Assembly (NCBI GenBank): GCA_021792255.1
Contig: JAJYUZ010000001.1
Span: 310,001-374,000, forward strand
Direction: 5' to 3'
DNA from: Thermoplasmata archaeon
GTDB taxonomy: Archaea; Thermoplasmatota; Thermoplasmata; Thermoplasmatales; GCA-001856825
Length of the DNA stretch: 64,000 nt
In this document: in pieces, positions 63,450 through 64,000 of the stretch
Layout of the letters: every line of letters starts with the position of its first letter
Numbering within the stretch: the stretch's first letter is position 1
The notes under the pieces: model-generated
Told to the model about the DNA's origin: nothing
Seen by the model: only the letters and a program-made list of their open reading frames with translations
Databases searched by the model: none
Position numbers and translations under genes: made by a program

Positions 63450-64000
63450 TTAGATTATCAGCGTTTCCTGATCCACTTTTCTCTTTGAGAGTCCGAGGTC
63501 AGCTACATTTATTTCTAAACCACCATAAAGTCTTGTCGACTGTTTTCCTGAGAATAGTGCAGCTGCGACCATTCCTGCTGCGTCGGCTTTCATTATCCCG
63601 CTTCCACTACTCCCATTTACTACTGAAAGGTTCATGTGTCTTTCGAAAACGTAGGTGCCATCCATGTTATTCATGGAATAGAAGCCCGCCCAGCTCGACC
63701 GTATGCGGGAATTAGAAAAAGCCGGAACGTACTCTCTAAGGACTGTGTAAAGATTGTTTGAGTAATAATCCTCATCAGCAGTCGGATTCTCTTCTAGTGA
63801 AAATCCTCTCCCGATTCCCTCAACGTAGGATACCCAGAACATCTTTGATTTTGGATCTGGCCTCAGGTCAATTGTGGGACTAGGGAGAATTGTAAACGGA
63901 AAGAGGTCCTCCTCCCCCGTCACTTTTCTTGTCATCATTTTAGAGATTTCCTCGCTCTGGACCTGAAACACCTGAACCTTCTTTGGTTGAGTGAATGCGT
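63450..64000 (-). CDS. FAD-dependent oxidoreductase (DAO family), C-terminal part
   Basis: The frame stays open through the right edge, upstream of the GTG used in the track (63971), so the true N-terminus with the FAD motif is outside the window. The visible 183 codons include RIRSSWAGFYSMNNMDGTYVFE and NGSSGSGIMKADAAGMVAA, the C-terminal flavin-contacting part of DAO-type oxidases such as sarcosine or glycine oxidases. Substrate unknown. Confidence 0.8.
   Translation of the reverse strand, partial: AFTQPKKVQVFQVQSEEISKMMTRKVTGEEDLFPFTILPSPTIDLRPDPKSKMFWVSYVEGIGRGFSLEENPTADEDYYSNNLYTVLREYVPAFSNSRIRSSWAGFYSMNNMDGTYVFERHMNLSVVNGSSGSGIMKADAAGMVAAALFSGKQSTRLYGGLEINVADLGLSKRKVDQETLII

Noticed and set aside
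1-64000. CRISPR arrays, rRNA genes, complete insertion sequences, replication origin
   Set aside because: No regularly spaced repeats, no cas-like genes, no rRNA motifs, no complete transposase and no orc/cdc6 or origin box clusters were seen.

Overview
The window reads as a chromosomal segment of an acidophilic, aerobic euryarchaeon of the Thermoplasmata (Thermoplasmatales-like). Supporting this are an archaeal RF1, a long-type FKBP, Nep1, archaeal RNase P RNA and a PadR regulator. A thermopsin-family protease, a broken glutamic-peptidase-like gene and several Ser/Asn-rich surface proteins fit an acidophile. Many genes have a TATA-like box about 20-30 nt before the start codon, so most transcripts look leaderless. 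The placement is inferred from gene content; no phylogeny was run.

Layout. 1-3443: ppdK (cut by the left edge), prf1 and FKBP on the minus strand, then tRNA-Gln(CTG). 3559-4667: a decayed G1-type peptidase gene. 4962-8230: argH-argG on the minus strand, divergent from an ACT-domain protein. 8499-14563: PepE-like peptidase, small membrane protein, LhgO-like oxidase, and a heterodimeric ABC exporter with one degenerate ATP site. 14786-17263: thermopsin homologue.

17343-28455 is a respiratory block: PP2C phosphatase, a two-helix protein, CoxB (CuA), CoxA, a membrane-anchored blue-copper protein, heme O synthase and an unknown polytopic protein. A NapH/NosR/CcoG-like membrane Fe-S protein and a CPBP protein follow on the minus strand, then Rieske protein plus cytochrome b. 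No cytochrome c is present. The likely route is quinol to Rieske/cytochrome b, to cupredoxin, to CuA oxidase.

28539-40667: SDR, ABC-2 exporter, giant membrane/surface protein, antiporter, leucyl aminopeptidase and penicillin-acylase homologue. 41170-43449: aprBA (APS reductase) with strong Shine-Dalgarno sites, unlike its neighbours, between a doubtful HTH fragment and tRNA-Arg(TCT); probably acquired. 43917-53555: histidine phosphatase, RNase P RNA, ScpB-like protein, purD, nep1, a surface protein, Mrp ATPase, ABC-2 pair with PadR, an EF-Tu-like protein lacking its GTPase motifs, and an unlisted Pcc1-like ORF that runs into tRNA-Arg(GCG).

53620-56419: dppC- and dppB-like permeases facing each other tail to tail, then an anchored exported protein. 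56801-59890 is the most novel part. Two tandem paralogous Zn-ribbon/winged-helix proteins lie beside a perfect 12+1+12 palindrome, a 31-residue membrane peptide and two orphan ORFs. A similar box lies at the promoter of the first regulator gene. 60106-64000: CinA-like protein, DHA2 MFS exporter with MarR regulator, and an FAD oxidoreductase cut by the right edge.
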